In this document: in pieces, positions 51,308 to 60,671 of the stretch
Layout: each line of letters begins with the position of its first letter
Numbering within the stretch: position 1 is the first letter of the stretch
Assembly: GCA_014268975.2 (NCBI GenBank)
Contig: CP077096.1
Coordinates: 677,001 to 741,000, forward strand
Source: Pseudomonas wayambapalatensis
Lineage (GTDB): Bacteria; Pseudomonadota; Gammaproteobacteria; Pseudomonadales; Pseudomonadaceae
Reading direction: 5' to 3'
DNA length: 64,000 nucleotides
Position numbers and translations under genes: made by a program
Notes under the pieces: generated by a model
What the model was told of the DNA's origin: nothing
What the model saw: only the letters and a program-made list of their open reading frames with translations
Databases searched by the model: none

Positions 51308-53110
51308 CTAGAACCACCCCTCTTGCATGCCCAGGCAGGTGTCGTCGCGTGCCTCGAGCAGTGCGAGCTCAGTATGGCAGCCTGGCACTTCCCAAGTCAG
51401 GAAATAACGTGCGGCCTGCAACTTGCCGTAGTAAAAATCGCGGTCGACCTCGACGCCTTTCATCAGTCCGAGCTCAGCATGGATGGCCTGCTCCAGCCAG
51501 CGCCAGCCGATCACGCAATGGCCGAACACCTTGAGGTACAGGGCCGAGTTGGCCAGGGCTCCGGCAACCTTGCCCTGGGCCAGGTCGCCGAGCAGTGCCA
51601 GGGTCACGGCTTGCAGGCGGTTGACCAGTTGCTCCAGCGGCTGGCGCAGTGCGTCCAGGTTGGGGTGATGGCTGGCGCGCTCGGCAGTGGTGGCGATCAG
51701 GCGAATCAGTTGCTTGAGCCCGGCGCCGCCGTTCTGCGCCAGTTTGCGCCCGAGCAGGTCGAGCGACTGGATGCCTTCGGTGCCTTCGTGGATCGGGTTC
51801 AGGCGGTTGTCGCGGTAGTACTGCTCTACCGGGTATTCGCGGGTGTAGCCGTGGCCACCGAGGATCTGGATCGCCAGTTCGTTGGCCTTGAGGCAGAACG
51901 TCGAAGGCCAGGACTTGACGATCGGGGTGAGCAGGTCGAGCAGTTCCTGGGCCTGGGCGCGTGCCGCCTCGTCGGGTGCGCTGTGGGTGTCGTCGAACAG
52001 CCGTGCGGCGTACAGACCCAGGTCGAAGGCGCCTTCCACGTAGGCTTTCTGCGCCAGCAGCATGCGTTTTACATCGGCGTGCTCGATGATCGGCACTGCT
52101 GGGCTGTTGGGGTCCTTGTTGTCCACCTGGCGGCCTTGCGGGCGCTGGCGTGCGTAGTCCAGCGAGTACAGGTAGCCGGCGTAGCCGAGCATCACCGCAC
52201 CCATGCCGACGCCGATGCGCGCTTCGTTCATCATCTGGAACATGCACGCCAGGCCCTGGTGCGCCTGGCCCACCAGGTAGCCGACGCACTGGCCGTTGTC
52301 GCCGAAGTTCAACGCCGTGGAGGTGGTGCCACGCCAGCCCATCTTGTGGAACAGTCCGGCCAGCAGCACGTCGTTGCGGGCGCCGAGGCTGCCGTCGTCG
52401 TTGACCCGGTACTTGGGCACGATGAACAGCGAAATGCCCTTCACCCCGGGCGGTGCATCCGGCAGCTTGGCCAGGACCATGTGCACGATGTTCTGCGACA
52501 GCTCGTGGTCGCCGCCGGAGATGAATATCTTGTTGCCCTTGAGCCGATAGCTGCCATCGCCAGCGGGCTCTGCACGGGTGCGGATATCGGCCAGCGACGA
52601 GCCGGCGTGGGGCTCGGTCAGGGCCATGGTGCCGAAGTAGCGGCCTTCGATCATCGGCTGCAGGAACAGGCGCTTCTGCTCCTCGCTGCCAAAGCTCTCG
52701 ATCAGGTTGGCTGCGCCCATGGTCAGGAAGGGATAGGCCGTGGTGCCAGCGTTGGCGGCCTGGAAATGGGCGAAGCACGCTTGCGAGACCAGGCTCGGCA
52801 ACTGCATGCCGCCGACGTCGAAGTCGCGGTTGGCGTTGAGGAAGCCCGCCTCGAGGAAGGCCTCTACCGCAGGCTTGACCTCGGGAATCAACTCGGCGCG
52901 GCCGTCGACATAACGCGGCTCGTGCTCGTCGCCCTTGCGGTTGTGCGGGGCGAAGTACTTCTCGGCAATCGCGCGAGCAGTACCGAGCGCGGCGTCGAAG
53001 GTCTCGCGGTTGTGCTCGGCGAAACGCGGGCGCTGGGTGAGGGCTTCGGCGTCGAGGACTTCGTAGAGTTCGAAGGCGAGATTGCGGGGGTTGAGGAGGT
53101 GCTCGGACAT
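51308..53110 (-). CDS. Acyl-CoA dehydrogenase (DmdC-like, long form)
   Basis: 600-residue FAD enzyme, longer than the 380-residue core because of a C-terminal extension seen in DmdC/AidB-like members. The FAD-binding segment MALTEPHAGSSLADIRTRAE, KIFISGGDHEL and the C-terminal QILGGHGYTREYPVEQYYRDNRLNPIHEGTEGIQSLDLLGRK match. It oxidises an acyl-CoA to the enoyl-CoA; the chain is unknown. The ATG at 53110 has AGGA upstream; an extension to 53167 lacks family residues. Confidence 0.9.
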   Translation of the reverse strand: MSEHLLNPRNLAFELYEVLDAEALTQRPRFAEHNRETFDAALGTARAIAEKYFAPHNRKGDEHEPRYVDGRAELIPEVKPAVEAFLEAGFLNANRDFDVGGMQLPSLVSQACFAHFQAANAGTTAYPFLTMGAANLIESFGSEEQKRLFLQPMIEGRYFGTMALTEPHAGSSLADIRTRAEPAGDGSYRLKGNKIFISGGDHELSQNIVHMVLAKLPDAPPGVKGISLFIVPKYRVNDDGSLGARNDVLLAGLFHKMGWRGTTSTALNFGDNGQCVGYLVGQAHQGLACMFQMMNEARIGVGMGAVMLGYAGYLYSLDYARQRPQGRQVDNKDPNSPAVPIIEHADVKRMLLAQKAYVEGAFDLGLYAARLFDDTHSAPDEAARAQAQELLDLLTPIVKSWPSTFCLKANELAIQILGGHGYTREYPVEQYYRDNRLNPIHEGTEGIQSLDLLGRKLAQNGGAGLKQLIRLIATTAERASHHPNLDALRQPLEQLVNRLQAVTLALLGDLAQGKVAGALANSALYLKVFGHCVIGWRWLEQAIHAELGLMKGVEVDRDFYYGKLQAARYFLTWEVPGCHTELALLEARDDTCLGMQEGWF

Positions 53111-53383
53111 GGCGGGATTCCTGGGTTCGAGATGCTGCGAGTCTAGAGCCAGTGGGAGGGGCTGCACAGGCTCATGGGTGCGCGTGATGACACTCCAGAA
53201 GGCTGAGCATAGGTGTGCGATTGGTGGCGCTCGCTGCTTCTCGAGATCCTTTGCGCTGCTCTACTGGTATTTCTGTCAGGTGTGGCCTGTACATCACTGG
53301 CGTAGCCTAGGCCTTTGCCGGATCCCCGTTGAGCCCTGATTGGGGGCTGCATGCCATCTAGACCTGAGCCGGAGCATCGCCCA

Positions 53384-56290
53384 ATGACCAGCAACGCGCC
53401 ATTAGTCCATCGCCAAACCCCATCGGTATCGGCGTTTGCTCGCAAGCTGAAGGTACGGGAAATCGCCTGCCATCGTGATGCGCTTGCGCTTGGACAGACC
53501 ACACTGCTCATCACGCGGCACAGGTACGATCCTCGTGGTTTCCTGGATCGGAGCGTCGACCCGCGTATGGCTGGGCGCGGTCTGGTGAACTTCGCGTTGG
53601 GCAACGATTTCACTGGCAAAGTGCTGCGTGTTCAGAGTGTCGACGCGGGCATAGAAGTTGCCTTGGCTGATATCGATGGTCGGCCTTTGGTGCATGTCAG
53701 TGCAATCGCGGCAGGCGCAGAAGGGCGTGACGACTACAGCCAGGCGGTGGTACGTCGATCGATGTACGAGGCTCACGGTCTGGCGGGTCGTTTGTCGAGC
53801 ATCAGCGATACAGTTGGCGGTGGTGTTCCCCGCATGACCCAGCGCTTTGTCTATGGGGGGAGCAGTGCACTGGAGCGGGGGCGAAACCTGGCTGGTCGCT
53901 GTACACGTCTTTACGACACTGCTGGCCTTGCGTTGCACGACGCCATCGCCATGACCGGTACCACGCTGTCTGTCACCCGTCGTCTTCTGGGGCAGGGAGA
54001 TGAAGTACAGACAGTGGTCGATTGGCAAGGTGAGAGTATCGATGAATGGGACCGCGCACTTGAGCCGACTGCGCAGGCACACACTACGTGTTCGGTCGTG
54101 GACGCAACCGGAACCGTATCGAGCATCGTCGATGCAGCCGGGAACCGGCGGCGTGTCACCTATGATATTGCGGGTCGGCTCCAGGCAAGTTGGCTGAGAC
54201 GCAAAGACTCTCAAGAGTGCGAGATCGTCCGGTCGACGAGTTACCTGGCAGGTGGACATAAGACCCGTGAACTGCAGGGTAACGGTGTGTCGAGCACCTA
54301 TTTCTTTGAGCCACGAACGCAACGCCAGGTTCAGCTACGGATCGAGCGGCCTGCGAGTCATGCCCTGGGGGCGAGGCTCCTGCAGGATTTGCAGTATTCG
54401 TTCGACCCGGTGGACAATGTGGTGAGCGAACGGGACGAGGCCGACAACAGAAGATTCTGGCGGAACCAGGTGGCGGAGCCGCAGACCACGTACTGTTACG
54501 ACAGCCTTTATCAATTGGTCGGCGCCTGCGGAAGAGAGCAGGTCAATGCGTCATCGCGGGCGGGAGAGTACAACACGCCGTCTCCCTCTCCCTACGATGG
54601 GACACTCGTTACCCGTTATACCCGCAACTATATCTATGACACTGCTGGCAACCTGACGCGCATGGTGCACCGGGTGCCGGCCAGCAATCACTGTCGTGTC
54701 GTCGAGATCACAGTCAGTGACCGCAGCAATCGGGCGGTGCTGGGCATAATGGCGAAGACACCCGCCGAGGTGGAGGCGTTGTTCACGGCAAAGGGTCAGC
54801 AGATCTCGCTGTTGCCCGGCAATCCCCTGTGCTGGACGCCTCAAGGGGAGTTGCATCAGGTCATCTCCCAGCAACGCGAGGAGGGGCGGCATGACCATGA
54901 GCACTACCGTTATGACAGTGCCAGCATGCGAGTCCTGAAAGTCAACACGCAGTGGGCCGCTGCAAGCCGGCACACGCTTCGAGTCACCTATTTACCCGGG
55001 CTTGAATTGCGCTGCACTACCCGCGATGCCTCCCTTGAGGAGGAGTTGCAGGTTATTTCGGTCGGTGAGCCCGGTCATGCACAGGTGCGAATGTTGCACT
55101 GGTGCAGCGAGGTGCCAGACGGGTTGGAGAACGATCAACTGCGCTACAGCTACGACACGCCGCTGGGCAGCGGCATCCTGGAGGTTGACGGCGCGGGCAG
55201 GCTGATCAGCCATGAAGCGTATTACCCATTTGGGGGAACCGCGTTGTGGGTGGCCCGTAGCGAGCTTGAAGGGAGTTACAAGACTTTGCGTTATTCGGGC
55301 AAGGAACGAGATGCGACAGGGCTGTATTACTACGGTTATCGCTACTACCAGCCGTGGGTCGGGCGATGGCTGAGCGCAGACCCGGCGGGGGCAGTGGAGG
55401 GCCTCAACTTGTATTGCATGGTGCGCAACAACCCGGTGACGCGCAGGGATGCCAATGGATTACACAGTTTTGAGACGGAGTTCGGGTCTGACTTCGCTGC
55501 GTTGGACAAGTTGATCGAGTTTCCGGAGATTTTTAAAAATCTGAAGCCTGGTGTTGTACTAAAGGGCAATGTCAGTCAGGACACGCAACGTCGAAAGAAA
55601 TTAACGGTGTATTGGATGCGTGAGAGTGAAGCGTATCAACCCACTGAACTGGAAAGGGTCATAGGTCCGTCGGGCAACAGCGAGCAAGAAGCTCTTGGCC
55701 CGGCTGCGCAGCTCGCGCAGGATCTAGGGGTGACTGAACAGTTTGCCAAGGACTTTACGCGTGACACGTACACCCTGATAGAAAACGGCGAGGAAACTCC
55801 CTTGTTTGTACACAACGTTGAGAAGTATTTCAGCTCGCAGCAGCTAGAGATTATTTCGATGCTTGCACATCAAGCACTGGCTGCCGAGATAACAAGCTTA
55901 CTCTACTCCATCGAGCCAGCCGGCGGTGCGTTCAACGAGCAAGGCCAGGTGCGCGGCATATGGTCAGCGGCCCCGGGCGCGGCCTCTGAATACCAGATTC
56001 ACAGGGGCGCAAGAGGCGAGCCGGACGAGGTCTCGATCAGCTCGAGACAGGTCTTCAGCCTGAAGGACGTGGCGACAGGTGAGTTTATAGCTAAGGTTGA
56101 TGCGATTACCCAGCACACTGTATTTCTGGCCACATCTATCGAGAACGGAGAGGTAAATTATAACCTCCAGAAGCATGTGCCCAGCCTGCAAAAGATAACG
56201 CTTTTGCATGTTTTGCCGGAGCAACCGGTGCCCAAAAAGTCGCCCGTTTTATCCAGATTCAAATTCTGGAAATCGAATAAACAACAATAG
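53384..56290 (+). CDS. TccC-like RHS toxin protein, intact
   Basis: 968 residues: ~693-residue RHS core plus ~275-residue unique tip. The core follows TcC proteins throughout: QTPSVSAFARKLKVREI at the start, YD-type repeats such as YDIAGRLQASWLRRK and YDTAGNLTRMVHR, EAYYPFGGTALWVA, GKERDATGLYYYGYRYYQPWVGRWLSADPAG and NNPVTRRDANGL. In Tc toxins the C subunit forms half of a shell and autocleaves at the core end to free the tip. GGAG lies nine bases before the ATG at 53384; an ATG at 53351 is possible. No TcA or TcB gene and no immunity-like gene is adjacent; putA follows on the other strand. Confidence 0.9.
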   Translation: MTSNAPLVHRQTPSVSAFARKLKVREIACHRDALALGQTTLLITRHRYDPRGFLDRSVDPRMAGRGLVNFALGNDFTGKVLRVQSVDAGIEVALADIDGRPLVHVSAIAAGAEGRDDYSQAVVRRSMYEAHGLAGRLSSISDTVGGGVPRMTQRFVYGGSSALERGRNLAGRCTRLYDTAGLALHDAIAMTGTTLSVTRRLLGQGDEVQTVVDWQGESIDEWDRALEPTAQAHTTCSVVDATGTVSSIVDAAGNRRRVTYDIAGRLQASWLRRKDSQECEIVRSTSYLAGGHKTRELQGNGVSSTYFFEPRTQRQVQLRIERPASHALGARLLQDLQYSFDPVDNVVSERDEADNRRFWRNQVAEPQTTYCYDSLYQLVGACGREQVNASSRAGEYNTPSPSPYDGTLVTRYTRNYIYDTAGNLTRMVHRVPASNHCRVVEITVSDRSNRAVLGIMAKTPAEVEALFTAKGQQISLLPGNPLCWTPQGELHQVISQQREEGRHDHEHYRYDSASMRVLKVNTQWAAASRHTLRVTYLPGLELRCTTRDASLEEELQVISVGEPGHAQVRMLHWCSEVPDGLENDQLRYSYDTPLGSGILEVDGAGRLISHEAYYPFGGTALWVARSELEGSYKTLRYSGKERDATGLYYYGYRYYQPWVGRWLSADPAGAVEGLNLYCMVRNNPVTRRDANGLHSFETEFGSDFAALDKLIEFPEIFKNLKPGVVLKGNVSQDTQRRKKLTVYWMRESEAYQPTELERVIGPSGNSEQEALGPAAQLAQDLGVTEQFAKDFTRDTYTLIENGEETPLFVHNVEKYFSSQQLEIISMLAHQALAAEITSLLYSIEPAGGAFNEQGQVRGIWSAAPGAASEYQIHRGARGEPDEVSISSRQVFSLKDVATGEFIAKVDAITQHTVFLATSIENGEVNYNLQKHVPSLQKITLLHVLPEQPVPKKSPVLSRFKFWKSNKQQ
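55463..56290 (+). other. Variable C-terminal toxin tip of the second TccC-like gene
   Basis: About 275 residues after DANGL, with lower GC and more A/T-rich codons than the core. It shares no visible similarity with the tip of the first gene. It is charged and helical at first (FGSDFAALDKLIEFPEIFKN), then has IHRGARGEPDEVSISSRQVF and THQ-like stretches before a basic end (SRFKFWKSNKQQ). A catalytic motif cannot be assigned safely. Confidence 0.6.
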
Positions 56291-56326
56291 GCGGGTTGCC
56301 CGCTGCCACCGTTTCGCTGCTGAACC

Positions 56327-56353
56327 GGTGGGAGCGGGCTTGCCCGCGATGGC
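56327..56353. repeat. Single REP unit
   Basis: GGTGGGAGCGGGCTTGCCCG followed by CGATGGC lies between the TccC-like gene and the convergent putA stop. Confidence 0.8.
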
Positions 56354-56363
56354 GTCAGTACGG

Positions 56364-59300
56364 TCAGCCGATGGTCATCAGGCTGGCGTTACCCCCTGCA
56401 GCCGCGGTGTTCACGCTCACCGCACGCTCGATCACCAACCGCTCCAGCGCGATCTGCTGATCGCCGCTGGACAGCCCATGCACACCAACGATGGCACCGG
56501 CGCGTTTGGCGACCTGCTGGCACACCGCGCGCAGCTGGTCGGAGTCGCCGTGGTGGATGACCGCGTCGAACGCCACGTCATCCTTGCTCCAGTCGGCCAC
56601 CAGCTTGATCTTGCCTTGCAGGTCTTTCGGCAGGCGACCGCGCAGGCCCTTGGCCGGCTCGCCGTCGGCCCACACCGCCGAGCTGCCAACCGCCAGCACC
56701 GCGGCGAACTGCGCGAGCAGGTCGGCCTCGTTGTCAGCCAGGCACAGCACATGCTCGCGAGGCAGCACGGTGTAGGTGTTGCGCTCGCCGGTCGGGCCAG
56801 GCAGTACACGGGTGATGCCACTTTGCGACTGTTCGGCGAACTGCTCGCACAGTGCCACCAGCTCGGGCTGGTTGCTCGAAGCCCAGGCCTTGAGCACCTG
56901 CAGCGGCTTGATCAGCTGGTCGCGCAGGGTGGTGTCGGCTTTGGTCTCACCGTCGGCACGCTGGAAGTGGCGGGCGATGGCGTCAGCCGGGCGGGTCGAC
57001 AGCAGGCGGTACAGGTACAGCGGGCCACCGGCTTTCGGGCCGGTGCCCGACAGCCCTTCACCACCGAATGGCTGCACGCCGACCACGGCACCGACGATGT
57101 TGCGGTTGACGTACATGTTGCCGGCGTTGACGTTGTCCACCACCTTGGCGATGGTTTCGTCGATGCGGGTGTGCACGCCCAGGGTCAAGCCGTAGCCGGA
57201 GGCGTTGATCTGCGCGATCAACTGGTCGAGGTGCTTGCGGTTGTAGCGCACCACGTGCAGCACCGGGCCGAAGATCTCGCGCTTGAGCTCGTCGAAGCTC
57301 TCCAGCTCGATCAGGGTCGGCATGACGAAGGTGCCGCGCTTGCACTCCTCGGATTCGGCAATGGCCACCTGGTAGACGCTGCGACCTTTCTCGCGCATGG
57401 CCTGGATGTGCTTCTCGATGCCGGCCTTGGCTTCGGCGTCGATCACCGGGCCGATGTCCACCGACAGGCGCTCGGGGTTGCCCATGCGGTTCTGCGCCAT
57501 GGCGCCCTTGAGCATCTCGATCACGCGGTCTGCGGAATCCTCTTGCAGGCACAGTACGCGCAGCGCCGAGCAACGCTGACCGGCGCTGTCGAAGGCCGAC
57601 GACACCACATCGATCACCACCTGTTCGGTCAGCGCCGAGGAGTCGACGATCATCGCGTTCTGGCCGCCGGTTTCGGCGATCAGCGGGATCGGACGACCCT
57701 GGGCATCCAGGCGGCCGGCGACGTTGCGTTGCAGCAGGCGCGCCACTTCGGTGGAGCCGGTGAACATCACGCCCTTGACCCGTTCGTCACCGACCAGGCC
57801 GGCACCGACGGTTTCGCCGCGCCCCGGCAGCAGTTGCAGCACACCTTCGGGGATGCCGGCTTCGAGCAGCAGACGCACGGCCTGGGCCGCGACCAACGGG
57901 GTCTGTTCGGCCGGCTTGGCCAGCACCGGGTTACCGGCGGCCAGTGCGGCGGCCACCTGGCCGGTGAAGATCGCCAGCGGGAAGTTCCATGGGCTGATGC
58001 ACACCACCGGGCCGAGCGGGCGGCAGGCGTCGTTGCTGAAATCGTTGCGTGCCTGCACGGCGTAGTAGCGCAGGAAGTCGACGGCTTCGCGCACTTCGGC
58101 GATGGCGTTGGCGAAGGTCTTGCCGGCTTCGCGGATGAGCAGGCCCATCAGCGGCTGGATCTCGGCTTCCATCAGGTCGGCGGTGCGCTCCAGGATCGCG
58201 GCGCGCTCGGCTGGTGGGGTGGCTTGCCAGATCGGCGCGGCATTGAGGGCGCACTGGATGGCGTTGTCGACGTCGGTGACGCTCGCCTCTTGCACATGGC
58301 CCACCACGTCGCGGTGGTCGGCTGGGTTTAGTACCGGTGCGGCGGCTTCCTGGCTGGTGGCGCAGGCCAGCAGCGGGGCAGCCTTCCAGTCGTTGTGGGC
58401 GGTTGCCAGCATGGCGCAGGACAGCGACGCCAGGCGGTGTTCGTTGGCCATGTCGATGCCGGCCGAGTTGGCCCGTTCGCTGCCATAGAGGTCGCGCGGC
58501 AGCGGAATGCGCGGATGCGGCAGCCCGATGCTGCCTTCCTGGGTGGCCATGCGCTCGATGCTCGCGACCGGGTCGGCGACCAGTTCCTGAATGGAGATCG
58601 AGTGGTCGGCGATACGGTTGACGAACGAGGTGTTGGCGCCGTTTTCCAGCAGGCGGCGTACCAGGTAGGCCAGCAGGGTTTCGTGGGTGCCGACGGGTGC
58701 ATAGACGCGGCACGGACGGTTCAGCTTGCCATCGGCGATCTTGCCGACGACCTGCTCGTACAGGGGCTCGCCCATGCCGTGCAGGCACTGGAACTCGTAC
58801 TGGCCTGGGTAATAGTTCTGGCCGGCAATATGGTAGATGGCCGACAGGGTGTGGGCGTTGTGCGTGGCGAACTGCGGGTAGATGGCTTCCGGCACCGACA
58901 ACAGCTTGCGGGCGCAGGCGATGTAGGACACGTCGGTATAGACCTTGCGGGTGTAGACCGGGTAGCCCTCCAGGCCTTCGACCTGGGCGCGCTTGATCTC
59001 GCTGTCCCAGTAGGCGCCCTTGACCAGGCGGATCATCAGGCGGTGACGGCTGCGCTTGGCCAGGTCGATGACCGAGTCGATCACGTACGGGCAGCGCTTC
59101 TGGTAGGCCTGGATGACGAAACCGATACCGTTCCAGCCCGTCAGCGATGGCTCGAAGCACAGGCGTTCGAGCAGGTCCAGCGACAGCTCCAGGCGGTCGG
59201 CTTCCTCGGCGTCGATGTTCAGGCCGATGTCGTACTGCTTGGCCAGTTGGGTCAGCGACAGCAGGCGCGGGTACAGTTCTTCCATCACACGCTCGTATTG

Positions 59301-60314
59301 CGCGCGGCTGTAGCGCGGGTGCAGCGCCGAGAGCTTGATCGAGATGCCCGGGCCTTCATAGATGCCGCGCCCGTGCGAGGCCTTGCCGATCGAGTGGATC
59401 GCCTGCTCGTAGGAGGCCAGGTATTTCTGGGCGTCGTGCTCGGTCAGCGCGGCCTCGCCGAGCATGTCGTAGCTGTAGCGGAAGCCCTTGGATTCGAAGC
59501 GGCTGGCGTTGGCCAGGGCTTCGGCGATGGTCTCGCCGGTGACGAACTGCTCGCCCATCAGGCGCATGGCCATGTCGACACCCTTGCGGATCATCGGCTC
59601 GCCACTCTTGCCGATGATGCGGGTTAGCGAGGAGGTCAGGCCGGATTCGTTGTGGGTGGAGACCAGCTTGCCGGTCAGCAGCAGGCCCCAGGTTGCGGCA
59701 TTGACGAACAGCGACGGGCTGTTGCCCAGGTGTGGCTGCCAGTTGCCCGTGCTGATCTTGTCGCGGATCAGGGCGTCGCGCGTACCTTTGTCGGGGATGC
59801 GCAGCAGGGCTTCGGCCAGGCACATCAGCGCCACGCCTTCCTGGGACGACAGCGAGAACTCCTGCAGCAGGCCCTGGACGATACCGGCGCGGCCGCTGGC
59901 GCTCTTCTGGTTGCGCAGCTTGTCGGCAAGGCCTGCGGCCATCTTGTTGGTCGCTTCGGCCAGCGGGGCCGGCAGGCGGGCCTGCTCCAGCAGCATCGGC
60001 ACCATTTCCTGCTCGGGGCGACGGTAGGCTGCGGTGATCGCTGCGCGCAGCACGGACTGGGGCAGAATGCTCTCGGCGAATTCGAGGAAGCACTGGTGGG
60101 TGTGGTCGGCCGGGAGTTCGCCAGCGTCGTCACCGAACTGCGCAGCGTGGCCGTTGATTTCGTTCAGGGTTGCACCACCCTCGAGCTTCTCCAGGTAATT
60201 GAAGATCGCTTGCTTGATCAACCAGTGCGGGGTGCGGTCGATGGACTGCGCAGCCGCTTTGAGTCGCTCACGGGTCGGGTCGTCGAGTTTGACCCCAAGG
60301 GTGGTCGTCGCCAT
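56364..60314 (-). CDS. putA: Trifunctional proline utilisation protein PutA
   Basis: 1316 residues. The N-terminal ~45 residues are a ribbon-helix-helix DNA-binding domain (TTTLGVKLDDPTRERLKAAAQSID). The proline dehydrogenase barrel follows at ~250-600 (SIKLSALHPRYSRAQYER, RLVKGAYWDSEIKRAQ). The glutamate semialdehyde dehydrogenase half is at ~650-1120, with GQNAMIVDSS and catalytic Cys in AGQRCSALRVL. PutA oxidises proline to glutamate at the membrane and represses putA/putP when proline is absent. The divergent region upstream has seven PutA-core motifs. Confidence 0.98.
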   Translation of the reverse strand: MATTTLGVKLDDPTRERLKAAAQSIDRTPHWLIKQAIFNYLEKLEGGATLNEINGHAAQFGDDAGELPADHTHQCFLEFAESILPQSVLRAAITAAYRRPEQEMVPMLLEQARLPAPLAEATNKMAAGLADKLRNQKSASGRAGIVQGLLQEFSLSSQEGVALMCLAEALLRIPDKGTRDALIRDKISTGNWQPHLGNSPSLFVNAATWGLLLTGKLVSTHNESGLTSSLTRIIGKSGEPMIRKGVDMAMRLMGEQFVTGETIAEALANASRFESKGFRYSYDMLGEAALTEHDAQKYLASYEQAIHSIGKASHGRGIYEGPGISIKLSALHPRYSRAQYERVMEELYPRLLSLTQLAKQYDIGLNIDAEEADRLELSLDLLERLCFEPSLTGWNGIGFVIQAYQKRCPYVIDSVIDLAKRSRHRLMIRLVKGAYWDSEIKRAQVEGLEGYPVYTRKVYTDVSYIACARKLLSVPEAIYPQFATHNAHTLSAIYHIAGQNYYPGQYEFQCLHGMGEPLYEQVVGKIADGKLNRPCRVYAPVGTHETLLAYLVRRLLENGANTSFVNRIADHSISIQELVADPVASIERMATQEGSIGLPHPRIPLPRDLYGSERANSAGIDMANEHRLASLSCAMLATAHNDWKAAPLLACATSQEAAAPVLNPADHRDVVGHVQEASVTDVDNAIQCALNAAPIWQATPPAERAAILERTADLMEAEIQPLMGLLIREAGKTFANAIAEVREAVDFLRYYAVQARNDFSNDACRPLGPVVCISPWNFPLAIFTGQVAAALAAGNPVLAKPAEQTPLVAAQAVRLLLEAGIPEGVLQLLPGRGETVGAGLVGDERVKGVMFTGSTEVARLLQRNVAGRLDAQGRPIPLIAETGGQNAMIVDSSALTEQVVIDVVSSAFDSAGQRCSALRVLCLQEDSADRVIEMLKGAMAQNRMGNPERLSVDIGPVIDAEAKAGIEKHIQAMREKGRSVYQVAIAESEECKRGTFVMPTLIELESFDELKREIFGPVLHVVRYNRKHLDQLIAQINASGYGLTLGVHTRIDETIAKVVDNVNAGNMYVNRNIVGAVVGVQPFGGEGLSGTGPKAGGPLYLYRLLSTRPADAIARHFQRADGETKADTTLRDQLIKPLQVLKAWASSNQPELVALCEQFAEQSQSGITRVLPGPTGERNTYTVLPREHVLCLADNEADLLAQFAAVLAVGSSAVWADGEPAKGLRGRLPKDLQGKIKLVADWSKDDVAFDAVIHHGDSDQLRAVCQQVAKRAGAIVGVHGLSSGDQQIALERLVIERAVSVNTAAAGGNASLMTIG

Positions 60315-60383
60315 TTCTTATCCTCGTTATTGCCACGGGCGTGGCTAAGCTGGCGGCAAGATTAGCGCCAGGCACCTCTCGGG

Positions 60384-60620
60384 TGCAACCGGGTGCAACC
60401 CGAATTTTTCATGAAAAAGGTGCAACTCGTCTGGCGCAAAACGCTAAACAGCGGAAAGGGTCGTTTTTGCTGCCCTTGCTTATTAAAAGCGGCGTTTTTG
60501 CTTCAAAAAGGAGCAAAAAAGGGGTTTTAACTGAAAAGACATTTCCAGGTGCAACTTGCAAATGAAAAATGGTTGCACCCGCTTCATGTTGTTGCATAGG
60601 ATTCGCCGCCTGGGTGCAAC
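60384..60620. promoter_or_regulatory. put control region with seven GTTGCA/TGCAAC motifs
   Basis: Within the 357-bp gap between putA and putP there are TGCAAC hexamers at 60384, 60394, 60421, 60550 and 60615, and the inverse GTTGCA at 60572 and 60591. GTTGCA is the core of the known PutA operator. The first two are exactly ten bases apart, one helical turn. The middle (60427-60549) is A/T-rich with T and A tracts and probably holds the divergent promoters. Confidence 0.8.
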
Positions 60621-60671
60621 CGTCTCACGAAGGTCGGCTGCAAGAGATAACAACAACGCCAGGGCACAACC

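Noticed and set aside
49802..53146. A 1114-codon open frame on the plus strand
   Set aside because: It is antisense to the TldE/TldD pair and the acyl-CoA dehydrogenase, has no recognisable domains and shows the repetitive V/A/G/Q composition of high-GC shadows.
56208..58331. A 707-codon plus-strand frame overlapping the end of the TccC-like gene
   Set aside because: It lies opposite the aldehyde dehydrogenase half of PutA and has shadow composition.
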